A DNA stretch of 64,000 bases from Mycobacterium sp. MS1601 (GTDB taxonomy: Bacteria; Actinomycetota; Actinomycetes; Mycobacteriales; Mycobacteriaceae): the NCBI RefSeq assembly GCF_001984215.1, contig NZ_CP019420.1, forward strand, positions 2,418,001 to 2,482,000. The letters are read 5' to 3'. The position numbers were made by a program, and so were the translations under genes. The notes under the pieces are model-generated. The model did no database searches, was not told the origin of the DNA, and saw only the letters and a list, made by a program, of their open reading frames with translations. Shown one piece after another: positions 61,471 to 64,000 of this stretch (positions are counted from its first letter, which is position 1; every line of letters begins with the position of its first letter).

Positions 61471-64000
61471 CTACGAGGCGGCGCGGACCACGATGTTGTT
61501 GAGTTCGGTACGGCTCTGGCCGTCGGTGGTGCCCATTTTCGAGATCCACACGAGCAGATAGGTGGTGGGCGCCTCGGCGTTCACCTGGATGGTGTTCTTG
61601 CCGGTTTGCATGGTCTGCGGCTGGGTCAGCGCGGTGGTGTCTTCGAGCGTGGCCGGATTGGCCGTCGAAGCGGCCCGGATCTGGACCTGCGTCCCGGTGC
61701 TCGGCACTTGCAGCTCGACGGAGGCCACCCGAGTCGGTGACGGCAGCTGCAGAACCAGGCCGACACCGTTCTTGAAACTCGGGAAGGGGTCGGGATCGGA
61801 ATAGGTGTCGGTGGCCCATCCGGTTGCACTGTCACCGTCGAACGCAGCGCTGGCCTGACCGGGGTTGTCGGCCTCACCCTGGGGTGAGTACACCGTCGCG
61901 GCGACGGGTCGCACCGTGCTGCCGGGGGTGGCGGACGCCGGCGAACTCGACGACTCTTCAGACGGTGGATTGAGGCCCAGCTGGTCGCCGATGCTGGTGC
62001 CGCCGACGTCACCGAAGATGCGGCTGAGCACCGAGGCGAGCAGCACCAGCGCCACCACGATCACCACGGCGGCTGCGCCGAGACCGATCAGCACCCCACG
62101 TCGCTTGCGGCTGCGGGAGTCCGGGTCATCGGTGGAGGCCAGTCTGGCGGCCAGCCCGCGTTGCGCGGGCCCGGACGGTACCGGTTCCAGCAGGTCGGTG
62201 CGGTCGGCCTCTGCGGTGGCCTGTTGCAGCAGATTCAAAAGCGTTGCGGCGGTGCGGATTCCACCGCCAGGCTGGACGGAGCGGGAAGCCGCCGCCGAGA
62301 TCGGGAACGGGATGTCGGGGTCCACCGTCGCCGGTTCCACGGGATGTCCTGCCGAATCCGTGTCGGCTTTGGCCAGCCCGCTGGGGGTGCCGTGCTCCGA
62401 CAGCGGCCAGCGGTTGACCAGCAGGGCGTACAAGGCTGCGCCGATGCCACGGATGTCGTCTTCGGGATCGGCGTTGCGCAGTGTCGCGGGGAACGCCAGG
62501 GCGACATCACCTTCGATGCTGACCCGGACACGGCTGGGATGGTCGAGCGACAGCGCCACCCCGGCCTTGTGGGCGGCATCGGCGGCGGCCGTCAGTGACT
62601 GGATGGCCCGCGCCCCGCCGATGGGCGACGGAGACGTATCGGCCACCTCCTGCAGTGATCCGCCCCGGATCCACTCGGACACCACCAGTCCACCCGAGCC
62701 GCTGCGGGCCACGTCCAGCACCCGTGCGATACCGGGCAGATCGATGCGGGACAGCTTGAGTGTGTTACTGAGAATGGCGTCGAGTTCGTCGTCGGCCAGG
62801 GTGCCGTCCGGGTCGACGAACGTCAGTGCGACCTGGCGATCCAGCGCGGTGTCCAGTGCCTGCCAGAACTGCAGATTCGGCGGCCCGCCGTGGAACACCA
62901 GCAGCCGGTACCGGCCGCCGGCGATGCTGGCGCCGGGGATCAGGTGGACGTCGTCCGGGGCTGCCCCATCCATCACAGGTTCGCGGGGAGCATCGAACGC
63001 GATCGGTTCGCGGGTCGGATCGCCGGCGAAATCGGCGCCTGGCCGCTTCGGCGGTTCCGGAGCTGGCACCTTCCCGACGTGCGAGGTGGGTGCTTCGGAC
63101 TCGAAGTCCGGGTGGAAGTCGGGTTGGAACTCGTCGGCGGTCTGGGGCAGCTTGGTCGTCGGGGTCCCGGTTTCCGGGTCGCCCGAGGTCTCGTCGCTCG
63201 CCATCGGTCCTTTCCCCATTCCGCCGCGCGGTGCGGGCGGACGGCTGGGCCGCCCTCCCGGCAGATTCCTGTGCTCAGGGTACGGGACGCCCACAGCCGT
63301 CGATCCTGGGTCAGCTCGGCCGATACTCGGTCTCAGCCGGCGGCGCACCATCGACACAGCTGCCGATGCCTCGGGCACCTTGGCCCACACCAGCACCACG
63401 CCCACGATGCCCAGCATCAGCACACCGAGGATGCTCAGCCGCAGCAGTGAGCCCATCGCGCCGGCGTTGGTGGTCAGCGACTCCAGCCCCAACAGCTGGT
63501 CGACCACCACGCCCGCCAGGCCAGCCAGCAGTGATGCCGTGATGGTCACCAGGATGGTTCGCACCACCGGCAGCTCCAGCAGGCGACCACCCCGGGGCAC
63601 CAGGGTGCGGCGCAGCAGTATGTGACCGAGCACGGCGCCGGCCAGGAAGCCCAGGCCGTTTGCCAGGCCCAGATATCCCGCCACCATCTCCGGGTTGTCG
63701 GTCAGGTGCGGCGCTGCGAACGACGCCGCGATCTTCACCGCGGTGATCACGACGATGACGGCGATCGGGGTCCACGGCTGCTCCCTGGCGTAGAAGACGC
63801 GCAGCTGCAACAGCACCAGGGCATAGGGGATCAGCGTGAACGCCGACAGTGCGATCGCCAGGCCGAGGTAGTTGGCGTCCACCTGACCGAAGTTCCCGTA
63901 GGCGAACAGCGCGCTGCCGATCGCGGTGCCGCCGACGGTCATCACTGCGACGATCGGGATCAGCGTGATCATGGTCAGCCGGGTGGCCAGCGACAGATCA
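61471..64000 (-). CDS. murJ: MurJ lipid II flippase fused to pseudokinase (MviN, Rv3910-like), 5' end outside window
   Basis: Only the C-terminal 840 or so residues are visible; the frame is open to the window edge. The visible part begins within the MurJ membrane domain (several segments up to about residue 210) and continues through a disordered linker to a kinase-like domain (GGRYRLLVFHGGPPNLQFWQ) that lacks the catalytic HRD and DFG motifs. Another membrane segment (GAAAVVIVVALVLLASVL) and an outer beta-sandwich domain (GWATDTYSDP, VASVELQVPSTG) complete the protein. In mycobacteria the phosphorylated pseudokinase domain recruits FhaA to control lipid II export. Both FhaA and CwlM are in this window. 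Confidence 0.93.
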   Translation of the reverse strand, partial: DLSLATRLTMITLIPIVAVMTVGGTAIGSALFAYGNFGQVDANYLGLAIALSAFTLIPYALVLLQLRVFYAREQPWTPIAVIVVITAVKIAASFAAPHLTDNPEMVAGYLGLANGLGFLAGAVLGHILLRRTLVPRGGRLLELPVVRTILVTITASLLAGLAGVVVDQLLGLESLTTNAGAMGSLLRLSILGVLMLGIVGVVLVWAKVPEASAAVSMVRRRLRPSIGRADPGSTAVGVPYPEHRNLPGGRPSRPPAPRGGMGKGPMASDETSGDPETGTPTTKLPQTADEFQPDFHPDFESEAPTSHVGKVPAPEPPKRPGADFAGDPTREPIAFDAPREPVMDGAAPDDVHLIPGASIAGGRYRLLVFHGGPPNLQFWQALDTALDRQVALTFVDPDGTLADDELDAILSNTLKLSRIDLPGIARVLDVARSGSGGLVVSEWIRGGSLQEVADTSPSPIGGARAIQSLTAAADAAHKAGVALSLDHPSRVRVSIEGDVALAFPATLRNADPEDDIRGIGAALYALLVNRWPLSEHGTPSGLAKADTDSAGHPVEPATVDPDIPFPISAAASRSVQPGGGIRTAATLLNLLQQATAEADRTDLLEPVPSGPAQRGLAARLASTDDPDSRSRKRRGVLIGLGAAAVVIVVALVLLASVLSRIFGDVGGTSIGDQLGLNPPSEESSSSPASATPGSTVRPVAATVYSPQGEADNPGQASAAFDGDSATGWATDTYSDPDPFPSFKNGVGLVLQLPSPTRVASVELQVPSTGTQVQIRAASTANPATLEDTTALTQPQTMQTGKNTIQVNAEAPTTYLLVWISKMGTTDGQSRTELNNIVVRAAS

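Overview
The window is about 64 kb of high-GC actinobacterial chromosome around the replication origin of a mycobacterium, most likely a rapidly growing Mycolicibacterium. The evidence is the gene order dnaA-dnaN-gnd-recF-dciA-gyrB-gyrA, the fhaA-fhaB-pstP-rodA-pbpA-pknA-pknB signalling and cell-wall operon, mycobacterial signature genes (crgA, cwsA, cwlM, the murJ-pseudokinase fusion, DLW-39) and a gnd gene between dnaN and recF. The species call is inference; I could not run a search.

Layout. (1) 1-12.6 kb is accessory: an AraC regulator and a short-chain dehydrogenase, a complete IS21-family element with a 6-bp target duplication, a membrane-anchored polymorphic toxin with a NucA/NucB-like nuclease end followed by immunity candidates and a decayed second toxin tail, an IstB fragment, a divergent TetR/flavin amine oxidase pair and a deleted IS3 element beside tRNA-Leu. 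(2) 12.7-26.3 kb is the conserved growth and division block: FHA proteins, the Ser/Thr phosphatase, RodA, PbpA, PknA and PknB on the plus strand; then trpG, a DUF881 protein, crgA, a PH-domain protein, ppiA and cwsA. (3) 26.3-38.9 kb is a catabolic island between cwsA and tRNA-Ala, two genes that are close neighbours in M. tuberculosis. It encodes a Rieske oxygenase with small partner proteins, a methyltransferase-like protein, a GntR regulator, a VOC enzyme, a gamma-glutamyltransferase-like protein, an aspartate dehydrogenase-like protein, a NitT/TauT-type ABC importer and a three-subunit molybdenum hydroxylase. A repeated motif close to TTGGATACAA lies before four of its transcription units. 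(4) 38.9-51 kb is the replication block on the minus strand: tRNA-Ala, DLW-39, tRNA-Ile, a DUF3566 protein, gyrA, gyrB, dciA, recF, gnd, dnaN, the oriC region and dnaA. dnaN carries an apparent one-base frameshift near its 3' end. (5) 51.3-64 kb is the other side of the origin: rpmH, rnpA, yidD, yidC, jag, rsmG, parA and parB with two parS sites; then an Rv3916c-like protein, cwlM, trxC, trxB, an anti-sigma-M candidate, sigM and the 3' part of murJ, cut by the window edge.

How the genes work together. PknA and PknB (opposed by PstP) phosphorylate cell-wall regulators. FhaA, CwlM and the MurJ pseudokinase, all encoded here, are known partners in controlling peptidoglycan precursor synthesis and export in mycobacteria. 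DnaA, DnaN, RecF, DciA and gyrase start and sustain replication; ParA, ParB and parS segregate the origin. The island looks like a self-contained, GntR-controlled uptake and oxidation pathway for an unknown, probably nitrogen-containing compound.
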